Positions 11,076 to 22,436 are shown, counted from the stretch's first letter. The stretch is 64,000 nucleotides of DNA from Ailanthus altissimus (GCA_946807835.1 OX327694.1:9746001-9810000); one strand, 5' to 3'. The notes: generated by a model from the letters alone, not told the origin. Program-made: numbers and translations.

Positions 11076-11813
11076 TGATGAAAATCAAGGCAGCAACAAT
11101 AGAAGTAACCATGATCCATTACACATTAAGGATGGTCCAATCACGAGGGCTAAAGTTAAGAGGATGCGTCAAGGTTTGGAGGGGTTTATTAAAGCTAGTT
11201 GGGCCAAGACACAAGGGGTTATATTTGCACAAGAAAAACAAGGCCTAGTTAATTTAATTCAACCCCAAGATTGAAGAATATATTTGTATTCAATATTAGT
11301 GGGCTAATATTATTAATAAAGCCTAATTATATTATTTAAGATATGTTGGGCGTGCCTATGCTATTTAAGGCGAGGAAAAATACCTTATTTAAGTTGATTA
11401 ATTTTATTTCCTTTGAATTTGTCAAAATTGCACAAATAAGGATTACGGCTGAACCTTCCTTATTAAGTTTAATCCTTATTTCTCAGGGAATAAGTAGATT
11501 TCCTTCTGCTTTTTAGGGTTTCTAACGGCTATAAATATCTTGTTAAACCCTTAGAAACAACAAACTTGGTTATTTGGAATTTTAGATAGAATAAAAACTA
11601 TCCAACTTTGTTCTTTGAGAACTTGTGATTCTTTTTATCCAATTAATCATGTGGTCCATAAATCTGACTTATCACTCATCATATAACATTGGTTCTTGTC
11701 TCTTTATTAGACAACGGGTCTTGGCTCTCTTTCTTGAATCTGATTTTACGTTTTTAAGTTTGTTAACAACGTATTGGTGTTGGGTTTCACCTTTTTAGGT
11801 ATGGTTTGCATCA
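11076..11813 (+). repeat. 5' LTR of gypsy element C, carrying Pol C-terminal codons
   Basis: It starts TGATGAAAATCAAGG, as does the 3' LTR at 17235, and ends GGTTTGCATCA just before the PBS. Length is about 738 bp. The first 200 bp repeat the end of the pol reading frame (DGPITRAKVKRMRQGL and onward to a stop near 11274). A TATA-like CTATAAATA lies at about 11529. The upstream flank is not homologous to pol, which confirms the left border. Confidence 0.85.
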
Positions 11814-11815
11814 GT

Positions 11816-11827
11816 TGGTATCGGAGC
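11816..11827 (+). other. Primer-binding site, initiator tRNA-Met type (element C)
   Basis: TGGTATCGGAGC differs at one base from the standard TGGTATCAGAGC complement of plant tRNA-Met. It lies 2-5 nt after the LTR end. Confidence 0.88.
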
Positions 11828-12629
11828 TTGGCTCTAAATCAGGTTTTACTTATCCTTTGTTTCATTAATCATGCAATTAATTTTTTGTTAAACGTTGTGC
11901 ATTTAAATTACCTCCATTATTTTTTTTCGCATCTTTATTCATTTAGTTCTATTATTTATATTCACCACACCCAAAATAATAGGGAAAAAAAGAAGCAAAA
12001 AAAAAGGGTTTGTTTAGACAGATCTTGCTTGTATTATGTTTACTTCTTACTTTATAAATCCTAATACTTAAAGGTAACCTTAGCCCAAAAAAAAGCTGTC
12101 AGCATAGATTTGCTATCAGTGAGCAAAACTTTTTAATTTGGTTGATTTGCTTTTAATGTGTTTCCTTGTGCAAAATTGATTGTATGTCATCTCAAATTAC
12201 CTTGATTCTTATAATTTCTTTTGATCCTTGTCTAATTATTATTCATTTACTTCTGAAATCTTGTTCCTTTTGTTTTCTTGGTTTTGTTAATTAGTATTTT
12301 TATTGTTTCATTCGACCCTCGTCAAATTACTATTTTTCAATTCTAAAATCGTGTTTCTTGCATTTTCTTTGAAATTCTTGTGTGATTAGTCTAGGTTTTA
12401 TGAATTGCTAGACTGATTTTGGTTCAAAGAGTCCTTAGTTCAATAAAGAACTTAGTAAGGAAAGTTAGAGAGGTAAAAAGGAAGAGTATGTGAGTGCATT
12501 AGAGGGTAAAATCCGAATTTAATTGAGTGTTAAACACAAGAGTTGAGTGTTGTTTATGAGGGAGTAAAAACATGCGAGGGAGTGTTTGTGAGGTGTTCTA
12601 ACCTTTTTCTCAGGTTTTGTTTTCCAATC
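11828..12629 (+). other. Leader of element C
   Basis: About 800 bp of T-rich untranslated sequence between PBS and gag. No RNA gene or long ORF with coding character is seen. Confidence 0.7.
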
Positions 12630-13930
12630 ATGTCACAGAACAAGCAGAAAAGCATTTGCGATAGAGAAAAAAATGAGCAATTCACCTTGCAAGCAATGTT
12701 CAAGCATTTTGAACTTTTGGATATTGTTCATAATAATGTTAATGACAGAGTAGATAAGTTGGAGAAGCAAGATGGTGTGAATGCTAATTTACCGCAAGAA
12801 CGACAAAGAATTACTCAGATCTACATGAGGATGATGTTAATGATAATGGTGCATATTTGAGAGATGAGTATGAGGAGTTTGATAGACCTTATAATGTCAA
12901 TATGGAGAGATATATGAGAGGCCGTAGAGGTGGTGGTAGAGGAGGTCATAGATATAGGCGACCTAGGATGGAAATGAACTTTGCTAGATGAGAAGATAGG
13001 CAAGATAGGGATTTTGGTAGTATCAAATGGAGATTCCATCATTCAAAGGGAGGTTAGATCCTAATGTGTAATTAGAATGGGAGAGGAAGGTAGAATTAGT
13101 GTTTGAATGCCATCATTTTTCTGAGGAGAAAAAGGTGAGGTTAACAGCCTCTGTATTTGCAGATTATGCATTAATTGGGTGGGATCAAAAGGTGCAATAA
13201 ATGAATAGAAATCATGAGAGGCCAATTGAAACTTGGGATGAGATGAAGGAAAATATAAGAAAACAATTTGTTCCTAGCCACTATTACCATGAGCTTTATT
13301 GTAGGTTACAAGGGCTTACTCAAGGCAGTAAAAATGTAGAGGAATATTACAAGAAAATAGAGATTATTATGTGCAAGGCAAACACTAAGGAGGATAAAAA
13401 AGCAATAATGAAGAGGTTTCTATATGGGCTAAATAAGAACATAGCTAATGTAGTCAAGTTACATCATTACGTGGAGATGGAGGACATGGTTCACATGGCA
13501 ATTAAGGTTGAAAGGCAGCTCAAAGGAAAGAGTACAACATCAAAGTATAGTCCAAATTCAAATTGTTCCTCAACATAGAAGCTAAAATGGAATAAAGGAA
13601 AGGATAAAGCACCAAACAGATTCAAGTTTGATCAAAACAAAAACAAGAAGGCTGAGAGTATCCAAGATAAAGTTACGACTTAGGTGTGATCTAGGTATAT
13701 TAAGTGCTTTAAGTACTTGGGAAGAGTGTTGCTAACCAATACCCTAATAGACGTGTAATGATCTTGAAGGAGAATAGAATAATAGAATCAGAATTTGATT
13801 CGAGTGAGGAATCTGTGCCACCTTTGCAATATTGTAGTGATGTTGAAGGAGAGTATCAGTATCTTAAAGAACAAATGACACTTGTGGTAAGGCGTGCTTT
13901 GAATATGCAAGTTTAGGAGGATGACGAAGT
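12630..13930 (+). pseudogene. Gag of gypsy element C (broken)
   Basis: It starts at ATG 12630 (MSQNKQKSICDREKNEQF), followed by a basic Arg/Gly-rich stretch (RGRRGGGRGGHRYRRPR, about 12918-12970). The retrotransposon-gag domain is at 13201-13510: ETWDEMKENIRKQFVPSHYY, then LTQGSKNVEEYYKKIEI and YGLNKNIANVV. A nucleocapsid knuckle region near 13690 begins KCFK but has lost most of its Cys/His ligands through a frameshift. There are frameshifts near 12850 and stops near 12990 and 13070. A related gag lies on the minus strand at 45700-46760 (element D). Confidence 0.88.
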
Positions 13931-14300
13931 GTAAAAAGAGAATATTTTTCATACTAGATATAAAATGAAGGATAAGGTATATAGCTTGATTATTAATGGT
14001 GGTAGTTGTACTAATGTTGCTAGTACTTTACTTGTAGAGAAATTGAACTTGCCAACTTTGAAGCATCCGAGGCCATACAAGTTGCAATGGTTCCATGATT
14101 GTGGAGAAGTAAGGGTGAACAAGCAAGTACAAGTTTCGTTCACCATTAGGAGGTATAGAGATGAGGTCTTGTGTGATGTAGTATCGATGCACGATGGACA
14201 TGTATTGTTGAGGTGTCCTTAGCAGTATGATAGGAGAGTACTACATGATGGGTACAAGAATAGATATACACTCACCAAGGAAGGGAAAATATACACACTA
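13931..14300 (+). pseudogene. Aspartic protease of element C
   Basis: The retropepsin reading SLIINGGSCTNVASTLLVEKL is followed by KQVQVSFTIRRYRDEVLCDV and GHVLLRCP. The active-site Asp of the usual D-G-G-S-C-T-N is Asn here (NGGSCTN), so the enzyme would be dead even without the stop at 14221. It lies directly between gag and RT, as expected for gypsy elements. Confidence 0.87.
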
Positions 14301-15535
14301 ATTCCTTTGACACCATGACAAGTTTATAGGATTAGATTAGGATTAGAGAGAGTGAGCAAAAGTATGAGAGTGGGAAAAAGAGATTGGAGAGTGAGTGCTA
14401 TTGAGGCTAGGAGTTTGAAAGAAAACCAAATTGAGAGTGCGCATGAAAAAGATAAAAGAAGTGCAAAGAAAAAAGAGAGCTTGAGTGAAAAGAACAAGAA
14501 TGAGAAAAAAATGAGTGGTTATGCAAAAGAGAGTAACATGAGGGCAGCCTACGCGACTAACCAATCTATGTATGTATTTGTGTACAAAGACACTTATTCG
14601 CTATCTTTGATCTTGATTCTTCTTTGCCTAGTGTTGTGCATAATTTGTTGCAGAATTTTAAGAACGTGTTCCCTGAGGATATACCACTTGGACTGTCGCC
14701 AATTAGAGGGATTGAGCACTAAATTGATTTTATTCCTAATGCACAAATTCCTAATAAACCTGCCTATAGAACTAATCTTGAGGAGACGAATGAGTTAGAA
14801 AGGTAGATTAGTGAATTAATTGAGAAAGGATATATGCGTAAGAGTTTGAGTCCATATGTTGCTGGTACTTAAAAAGGATGGATATTAGCGTATATGTGTT
14901 GATTGTCGAACCGTCAACAAAATCACTATTAAGTATAGTCATCTAATTCCTAGGTTAGATGACATGTTAGATGAGTTGCATGGGTCTTGTGTGTTTATTA
15001 AGATTATTTTAAAAAGTGGATATCATCAAATTAGGATGCTTGAAGGTAATGAATGAAAAACTGTATTTAAAACAAAACATGGTTTATATGAGTGGTTAGT
15101 AATGCCTTTTGGTTTAACTAATGCACATAGTACATTCATAAGTTTAATGAATCGTATTTTGGGCGCATTCATTGGTAAATTTGTTGTTATTTACTTTGAT
15201 GACATCTTGGTGTATAGTAAGAACGTGGAAGAACATGTTGAATACTTAAAATTAGTACTTAATATGTTAATACAAGAAACGTTATATGCTAATTTAAAAA
15301 GTGTTGTTTTTGTACAGATAAAGTTGTATTTTTGGGTTTTATTGTTTCAGCCAAAAGAATTGAAGTAGATGAGGAAAAGGTCAAGGCGATCAAGGAATGG
15401 CCGACACCTAAGCCATTTGGAGATGTGCATAGTTTCTATGGTTTGGCAAGCTTTTATAGAAGGTTTGTCAAAGATTTCAATACCTTAGCCGCACGATTGA
15501 TGGAGGTGATAAAGAAGAGTGTCGGATTCAAGTAG
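14301..15535 (+). pseudogene. Reverse transcriptase of element C
   Basis: A Glu/Lys-rich linker (14352-14560) precedes the RT. Visible parts are NFKNVFPEDIPLGL (about 14655), PNKPAYRTNLEETNELER (about 14750), [29 protein letters not shown] (about 14900, split by a frameshift) and [12 protein letters not shown] (15102). The catalytic box [13 protein letters not shown] is intact at 15183-15220. After a frameshift near 15320 the thumb region [19 protein letters not shown] continues. Stops are scattered. It is clearly Ty3/gypsy rather than copia. Confidence 0.9.
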
Positions 15536-15970
15536 GAAAAGATGCAAGAAGAGGAGTTCAACTTGCTTAAGGATAAACTTTGTAATGCACCATTTTTAGC
15601 TTTACCCGAATTTACTAAAACATTTGATATTGAATGTGATGCTTCAGGTGTAGGTATTGAAGCTATTTTGATGCAAGAGAGACGACTGTTGGCCTACTTT
15701 AGTGAAAAGCTATGTAGGGAAACCTTGAATTATCCCACATACGACAAGGAGCTGTACGCATTGGTTCAAGCTTTGGAAACATAGCACCATTATATATGGC
15801 CCAAGGAATTTGTCATTCACACTGATCATGAGATCTTAAAACATTTAAAGGGTTAGGAAAAACTCATTCGAAGACATGCTAAATGGGTTGAATTTATTGA
15901 GACATTCCATTATATAATCAAGTATAAAAAAAGGAAGGAAAATATTATGGCAGATGCATTATCTAAAAGG
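15536..15970 (+). pseudogene. RNase H of element C
   Basis: The RNase H start [18 protein letters not shown] is followed by [20 protein letters not shown] and [13 protein letters not shown]. After a stop at 15782 come FVIHTDHEILKHLKG and, near the end, MADALSKRY. The first catalytic Asp (CDAS), the Glu of DKELYAL and the later TDHE Asp are all visible. Confidence 0.88.
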
Positions 15971-17234
15971 TATGTTTTACTCACTACTTTGGATGCAAAA
16001 TTATTAGGTTTTGAGTATATTAAAGAATTATATGTTGAAGACCATGAATTTGCTAATGTATTCAACGCTTGTGAGAAAACTGCTTTTAATAAGTTTTATA
16101 GGCATGATGGAATCTTATTCCGAAAAAATAAGTTGTGTGTTCCTATATCATCTTTACGAGAGTTGCTTGTTAGAGAGGCTCATGGAAGAGGTTTAATAGG
16201 GCATTTTGGGGTTAAAAAGACTTTAGATATTTTAGAAGAACATTTTTTTTGGCCATATATGAAATTTGATGTAAAAACATTATGTGAAAAGTGTGTTACT
16301 TGTAAACAAGTTAAGTCTAAAATTATACTTTATGGTTTGTATACACATTTGCCTGTGCCTAGTGAACCTTGGACTAACATTTCTATAGATTTTATATTAG
16401 GTTTACCGAGGTCCAAACGGAGCTGAAATAATATTTTTGTTGTGGTTGATAAGTTTTTAAAGATGGCTCATTTTGTACCATGTCACAAGACTGATGATGC
16501 CACGAATATTGCTGATTTATTCTTCAAAGAAGTGGTTAGATTGCATGGTGTGCCAAGAAGCATAGTATCCGACCACGATGTTAAATTTTTTAGTCAACTT
16601 TGGAGAACTTTATGGAAAAGGCTAGGAACCAAGATGTTATTTTCAACAACATGCCATTCATAAACAGATGGCCAAACTGAAGTGGTGAATAGGACATTAG
16701 GAGCTTTGTTGCGTTCCATAATTCAAAAGAACTTGAATTATAAGGATCGTCTGCTACATATAAAGTTTTCTTTCAATAGGAGTATGCATAGTACCACTGG
16801 GTTTTCACTATTCAAGGTTCTTTATGGTTCTAATCCATTAACACCATTGGACTTACTTTTATTACCAATTAAGGAAATGACGAATCTAGATGGTAAACAG
16901 AAGGCAGAATTTGTAAAGCAACTATATGAGAAAGTTAGGCAGCATATAGAAAAGCATTATGATACGCTAAGTAAGCTAATAGAGAGCGCAAACAAGTTGT
17001 ATTTGAGCCTGGTGATTGGGTATAGTTGTATATGCGGAAGGAAAGATTTCCTACACAAAGGGGTTCCAAGTTGTATCCTAGAGGAGATGGTTCATTTCAA
17101 ATCATTGAGAGGACAATAATAATGCTTATAAATTATATTTACATGGTGAGTATAATGTTAGTGCTATTTTTAACATTTCTAATCTTTCTCCTTTTAATAT
17201 AGGTGATGGGAAATCCTTCTGAAGGGAGGGAAAA
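15971..17234 (+). pseudogene. Integrase of element C, ending at the polypurine tract
   Basis: The HHCC zinc finger is readable at 16170-16310 ([18 protein letters not shown] ... [10 protein letters not shown]). The core begins [13 protein letters not shown] (first Asp). Further on are [27 protein letters not shown] (second Asp) and TEVVNRTLGALLRSII (Glu). Stops lie at 16424 and 16663. The C-terminal part (17010-17110) reads on toward FNISNLSPFNIGD. No chromodomain is seen. The frame continues across the polypurine tract into the 3' LTR. Confidence 0.88.
17221..17234 (+). other. Polypurine tract of element C
   Basis: GAAGGGAGGGAAAA lies immediately before the TGATGAAAATC start of the 3' LTR. 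This is the expected plus-strand primer position. Confidence 0.85.
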
Positions 17235-17348
17235 TGATGAAAATCAAGGCAATAACAATAGAAGCAACCATGATCCATTGCATGTTAGGGATGGTTCAAT
17301 CACTAGGGCTAAAGCTAAGAGGATGCGTCAAGTTTTACAAGAGCTTAT
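17235..17348 (+). repeat. 3' LTR of element C, left part
   Basis: It matches the first 114 bp or so of the LTR at 11076 and encodes the Pol C-terminal segment DGSITRAKAKRMRQVLQ. It is cut by element B and resumes at 31335 after the duplicated CTTAT. Confidence 0.9.
17344..17348. other. Target-site duplication of element B (left)
   Basis: CTTAT, repeated at 31335-31339. Joining the two sides restores the element C LTR as seen at 11076, which proves the insertion. Confidence 0.95.
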
Positions 17349-18828
17349 TATTTATGCTCAAAATATAATGTAGCTACCGCAGTATAGATTGAGGTGTCGA
17401 TCCCACGAGGAAGCTTTTGGCAAAATAGGTTAGTGAAGTAAAATATTTAAAGTAGTAGATAAGAGAAAATTAACTAATTGGTTTAATTGAATGAGATAGA
17501 ATTATCTATAAATTAAGGGAAACGTTTTATGATGATTTAAGTAAGGCTTCGAGAATCACAATTATGCTTTATAAATCTACTCTACACTTTGATTCAATGT
17601 TTATAACTCAATTGAAAGTTTCACATCCCAAATAATCAATCGGAAGATATGTAAAATATAGCACATTTGAAAACACATGTATTTAATATGACTAAACTTT
17701 TCGCAAATATTAACATAAATCATGTTCATTTATACAAGTTATCTAAGATCGACAATATATCGATTGACAATATTGTAGTAACAGATTAACATATAAAACA
17801 ATGTAACTAATAACAATTATAATTCAACAAGACTCACATAAAGAAAGCATGACTGAAAATATATGAAACATGAGAATTATAACTTTTGGATTATAGAAAA
17901 ATACTAGATAAGAGTTTAGGCACAAACAAACTTACAAACGTTTGTAGCTTTTGATAAAGAATCAAAGTATAGAAGTAAATTTATTATACATAAAAGTTCA
18001 TCTCTTAGCCTTGCTAAGAACTCTAGCCTAACTTACAATGCATGTTAAAGAGAAGAAAATATGAGAGAATTGTCTAGTATTAAAACGTCCTAAGGGTGTC
18101 CTTTTATAGGCAATGAATGGAAATATGTTTAGTGTGACTTCAATCTTTAATAATTTAGGCCAACCACTCGTTTATCTAATTTCAGCACATTTTTTATAAC
18201 AGAAATAATTGATGTAGCCTTTTTGGCCGACATAAAAATTTTAGTATTTTTTCTCTTTTTTCCATAGCCAGAAATTTCATGCAATTGGGATGAGTATCCA
18301 ATTAGATATGGGCAAAATTCTAAAGATATGTCAGATTTCGGCTAACAACTCTTTTACCCATTTACAATACAATTTGGTCTATGATAACGGCTGATTTGAA
18401 CTTTACCATCAACATAAGAGTTGTTGATAATTTAGTTAGTATTTCATCTCTTCAAGAATTATACCGATTGGGTACGTATTGTATGGAACACAGTCCAAAT
18501 ATATGAGTTGGGTCAAGTTGAGCAGAAGTAGTAACCCAATATTATTTTATCTAATTTTTGGCCCATAACATGTTAGATTTGGCTTTTCAACTGTTCTTCA
18601 AGTTTGTGTAAGATTGAGTCATGTTACTCTAAGTTTATGAGTTTCTTCATTTCAATTTCTACATTGAGAGTTACATCCATTTTACCTAAACTTGTGCAAA
18701 TAACATCGACTAATCATAATTTAAGAAGAACACTTTATTTCAAGCTAAAAATAAAAAAAATGCTAAAATTAGTGACATTAAATAGTGGCTGAATCTCTTA
18801 ATAAATATGCATTTTTATATGTTCATTA
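17349..18828 (-). repeat. 3' LTR of element B
   Basis: 1,480 bp, matching the 5' LTR at 29771-31334. Both termini have decayed from TG/CA to TA/TA on the plus strand. It is shorter than its partner mainly because it has one rather than two copies of the roughly 84-bp internal repeat (at about 17747-17830). Confidence 0.92.
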
Positions 18829-19413
18829 TAGTCCTCAACTAGCTTATTGCTAGTCTCTAGTAATTCAAGCATAAATAGAATATACAAAACTAGTTAAGCA
18901 ATTTAAACAAAAAGTCAGTTCAAGATCACTATTGCTATTATGATTTTTCAATTATAACTTCCAAAAATTATGTGTGTGTGAACTAAGCCGTAACCATCTT
19001 ACCACATACCACAACACATATAGCCTTGAGAATTTTTCCAAGTAAAAGCTTCAACTCTATATTCTTACAAGTATATAACTGTTTAAAATGTTAGGACTTC
19101 TCTCTGGAGTTAGAAAATAATTAAACACTCAAGAAAAAGTCAATTTTAAGGACAGACATACAAACTAACATTAATCTTAAGATAAGAAAATTAATTGTTT
19201 AAAAATAAATTATTCTTAATATGCACCAGTTTTAAGACTTTCATTGTCTTGTGAGAATAATACCAATATAGCTTGGTGAGAAAAATACCTTACAAAATAT
19301 TTGTCTTCTAAAATTGAATGAAAACTTTATTAAACTAAATTGATTCTTCTTTTTTTTTTTCTTCTTTTTTTTGGTATTTTTCTTTTTTTCCTTTTTTTTT
19401 AAGAATACGAGGA
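18829..19413 (-). other. 3' non-coding region of element B, LTR-proximal part
   Basis: AT-rich sequence between the 3' LTR and the nested solo LTR, with no ORF. It is homologous to element F sequence after 60258. The LTR-proximal sense sequence reads AGTTGAGGACTATAATGAAC, a weak purine-rich tract at the expected PPT position. Confidence 0.65.
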
Positions 19414-19418
19414 AGCAT

Positions 19419-21010
19419 TGATAAGACGTAATTGTATAAACTATTTTATCTTCCTAACTTGATATTTGTTCAATTTATCTCAATAATTTAGCTATTTATG
19501 CATATTAATGTTGTTTTATAGGTTTAAGTACTATCGGAGCAAAAATATTGAAAATCGGATGCAAATGAAGCTATTTGAAATGAAAATCCGAGAAGGGACT
19601 AAAATGCTCAAAATGTGAACAGTAAAAGTGAACAGTGAAATTTCTATAGTGCATGAACAGTGCAGCGCCGAGGCATTCAAATTGAGCGCCGCGGTGCCAC
19701 TTCCAGAGAGTGAGCGCCACGGCATTGAATCCCAATGCCGCGGCACTGAATTCTGGGCACTCTTTAAGGGCATTTTTGTCCTCTTTTTGTAACCCTACCT
19801 ATATAAACACCCATTGTTTAGCCAAAGAGAAAAAGGAGGGGGTGTAGAGGCACGAAATTGAAAGGAGGAGAAGGCTTGAGCTCGAATTGAAGGAGAAGAA
19901 ATGATGTCTCCAAGGTTTCATGTGCATCATTGAAGACAATTGAAGAATTGAAACCTTGGAGACATCCTAAATTCGGTTTTCCCTTTCCTTTTCTTTGTTT
20001 TTATCCTTTGTTGTCATTTCAATTATGAATATTAGTTTTAATGAGATGTATCTATGGATGGTTGGATAATTGTAGTTATGGTTGGATTTTCATGTGATTA
20101 AACTTGATTCTAAGGATTGATGTAGTTTTATTAATATTATGTTTGGATGATTTAGTATAAATTCGTGTAATTCATTTATGTTTCTTTATGCTTAATGCTT
20201 CCGATTGATTGTAAAATGAATTGGTTGTTGTGAATGTATGGATTTATGCTTGAAAGAGATTGATCCATTTATAGGATTTGTGAGAAACATAGCTTTAGGT
20301 TGTTATTGAGTTGAAAGGCCAATAACACCTAGGTAATCTTCATGATCTTCCTTATGATTTGCATGAGGTGCACTCCAAGTGTTTGATTAAATGCGTGACA
20401 GGCGCAAACTCTTTGGGTATGCTATTATGCCTAGGGTCACATGTGGTGCTCTCCATTTTAAAGTGTTTGATAAGCGTGACAGGCCAAACTCTTTAGGGTG
20501 TGCCATTATGTCTAGAATTTCATTTGCTAAAAGTGACAGTGGTAATAAAGTTAATCCTTGGGGTAGTCATTTAAGGGTAGCTTAATGCGTGTATATATAA
20601 CGGGTTAGATAGACATATCAACTTGACTATGTATGCATAGTATCTCATTCGAACTCGAAAGATGGAATGAGATTAATCATACACCCTAGATTAATGAATG
20701 CATAAATTGGTTGTTGATTACTAATGACAAAGACCATAGGAACAATATAGAGAAATCAAGTCTCTAGAGCCCCATTGCCATAGATATCTCTTTTCCTTTA
20801 TTTATCTAGTTAATTAGTTTTTAGTTGCTTTTAATTCAATAACTCACCCTGCCATTTAGATTAGCCTAAATAAAGTTAGGTTGCCAACATCGTAGTACTT
20901 AGCATTAATTTAGGACACAATCCTCGTGGGAACGATACTCTACACATCACTTTATTACTTGTTGCGATACGTGCACTTGTGTTAGTTTGTGTTATAGAAA
21001 TCACACAACA
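19419..21010 (+). repeat. Solo LTR (GC-palindrome family), TSD AGCAT
   Basis: 1,592 bp from TGATAAGACGTAATTG to CACACAACA, flanked by AGCAT at 19414-19418 and 21011-21015. It is the same family as 7210-8636 in the opposite orientation. It contains degraded GCGCCGCGG-type palindromes near 19660-19760 and the U5 motif GGGAACGATACTCTACACATC near 20929. It inserted after element B. Confidence 0.93.
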
Positions 21011-21015
21011 AGCAT

Positions 21016-21777
21016 TACAAAAGTTCCTCACTAAAATATATTATACACAAATGCAACCAACTTATTCCTTAATTCAAATAATATTAATCTAAACAAAAAT
21101 TAATCAATTCAAAGAATCAATGAAGGTCCATAAGTTATTTTCTCAACCTTTCCACTTACTCACAAATGATATGTGAGATTAAAAAAATATATCCTTAAAC
21201 ATGAGAATTTTCTTGGCTATATAAATTGAATCATCCATCTTACCACAAGGCTTAACATTGTGCTCAAAAGTATTTTGAAAGTCATTCTTTAGTAACCTAA
21301 ATAGAAATAGCGACTCAACCTAAATAACTTTGAAATCATAGGTAGAAAAGCAAATTCTTTTATACAAGAATTAGCAAGATTACAAGTAATAAACAATAAT
21401 GCATGAAAAATAACAACAAGTTAGTTCAAATGTGTTTCAAAAGTTAGAAATAAAACTCCTTACTCTGCCATTTTAATTTGACTTAGAATGCGTCTCAAGA
21501 GTTTAAGAATGACATCTTTACTCTACCATTTTAATCAAATGTCAAACCCTATTATCTCTTTTTTTAATTTTTTTTTAGAATGCAAAATACAACTTATGTC
21601 TACTATCCTCCCCCCAAACCAGATGAAACATTATCCTTAATGTTTAAATAGAAAAAGATAAAGTATAAGAGACATTACCTAAAATGGCAGTTATTCGAAA
21701 AAAACAAACCTGAGACACACTTAAGCAAATATAAACTAAAATGATGATGTTGATAAATAAATAAAACAAAGAAAACT
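21016..21777 (-). other. 3' non-coding region of element B, LOG-proximal part
   Basis: No coding ORF. It contains the internal polypurine tract at 21603-21620 (sense GGTTTGGGGGGAGGATAG). The same order of features is seen in element F (63040-63796). Confidence 0.7.
21603..21620 (-). other. Internal polypurine tract of element B
   Basis: The sense strand reads GGTTTGGGGGGAGGATAG. Its counterpart in element F is at 63635-63652 (GGTTAGGGGGAGGGTAGT). It lies about 2.8 kb upstream of the 3' LTR (about 1.2 kb once the nested solo LTR is removed), so it is not the terminal PPT. A second plus-strand primer is one possible role; this is inference. Confidence 0.5.
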
Positions 21778-22436
21778 TTACAAACGAAGTGTCAAATCCA
21801 ATTTTTGCTTGTTAAGGCCCACTGACCAATCAATCTGAGTTATTGCTGGGTTAAGTTCATAAGTAATGCTTGTAATTTGTCAATTAATTCATTCGCATTG
21901 GTAGCAGAAATGAGGATCTATTGCGCCAAATGTGAAATAAAATTTTATTCTACAGCTTGATTAAGAAAACATAGTAAGCAATCAAAATAGTTATTAACAT
22001 TCAACAAATCTATGGGTTTTCGGTGGATATTCAGCTGGGTCCAATAGGCAAATTGAAAAATTTCTTCTAAGGTACCAAAACCACCTGGTAAAGTAATAAA
22101 AGCGTCTGCATTGTAAAGCATTCTAACTATACGTTCATGCATGGACAAGACTCGTAATTCTTCCCTTATTGTTTTCGAAGTCAAGTTTTCCACTGCTAAA
22201 GCTGTAGGAATAATACCTAAAACTTTACTTCTTCTTAAATGTCCAGCTGTTGACACATACCTCATTAACCCAAGGCTACCCCCTCTATAAATCAAATGGA
22301 TTTTTCTTGCAGCTAATACTTTTCCTAGATTGTTTGCTGCCTCTACAAATACTTTATTTTCTCTAAGATTAGATCCACAAAATACACATATATTTCGAAA
22401 TTATCGAATTGAGGTTTCCTCCATATCTACACTCAT
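21778..22436 (-). pseudogene. LOG: LOG-type cytokinin-activating phosphoribohydrolase carried by element B
   Basis: LOG enzymes release active cytokinin bases from riboside 5'-monophosphates in one step. From ATG 22436 the minus strand reads through the whole family fold: RNICVFCGSNLREN near the N-terminus, then YRGGSLGLM (usually YGGGS.GLM), VLGIIPTAL, the hallmark ADAFITLPGGFGTLEE with its preceding Arg, and KPIDLLNVNNYF. The C-terminal part ILISATNANELIDKLQAL follows. There are no introns and no frameshift over the first 190 or so codons, although plant LOG genes are normally intron-rich. Nonsense codons lie near codons 12, 165, 175 and 199; most are TAA/TAG where glutamine (CAA/CAG) is likely. 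A small indel near the end shifts the tail; the family stop is at 21778. It lies downstream of integrase on the element's sense strand. A second copy at 63797-64000 has the same tail. Confidence 0.93.

Noticed and set aside
11050..11274. A separate small gene of 74 codons at the left of element C.
   Set aside because: It is the LTR-encoded copy of the Pol C-terminus, as shown by the same segment at 17235 and the analogous segment in element D.
21945..22295. LOG as an ordinary host gene exon.
   Set aside because: The reading extends through the whole protein without introns, lies on the element's sense strand between integrase and the 3' LTR, and recurs in element F.
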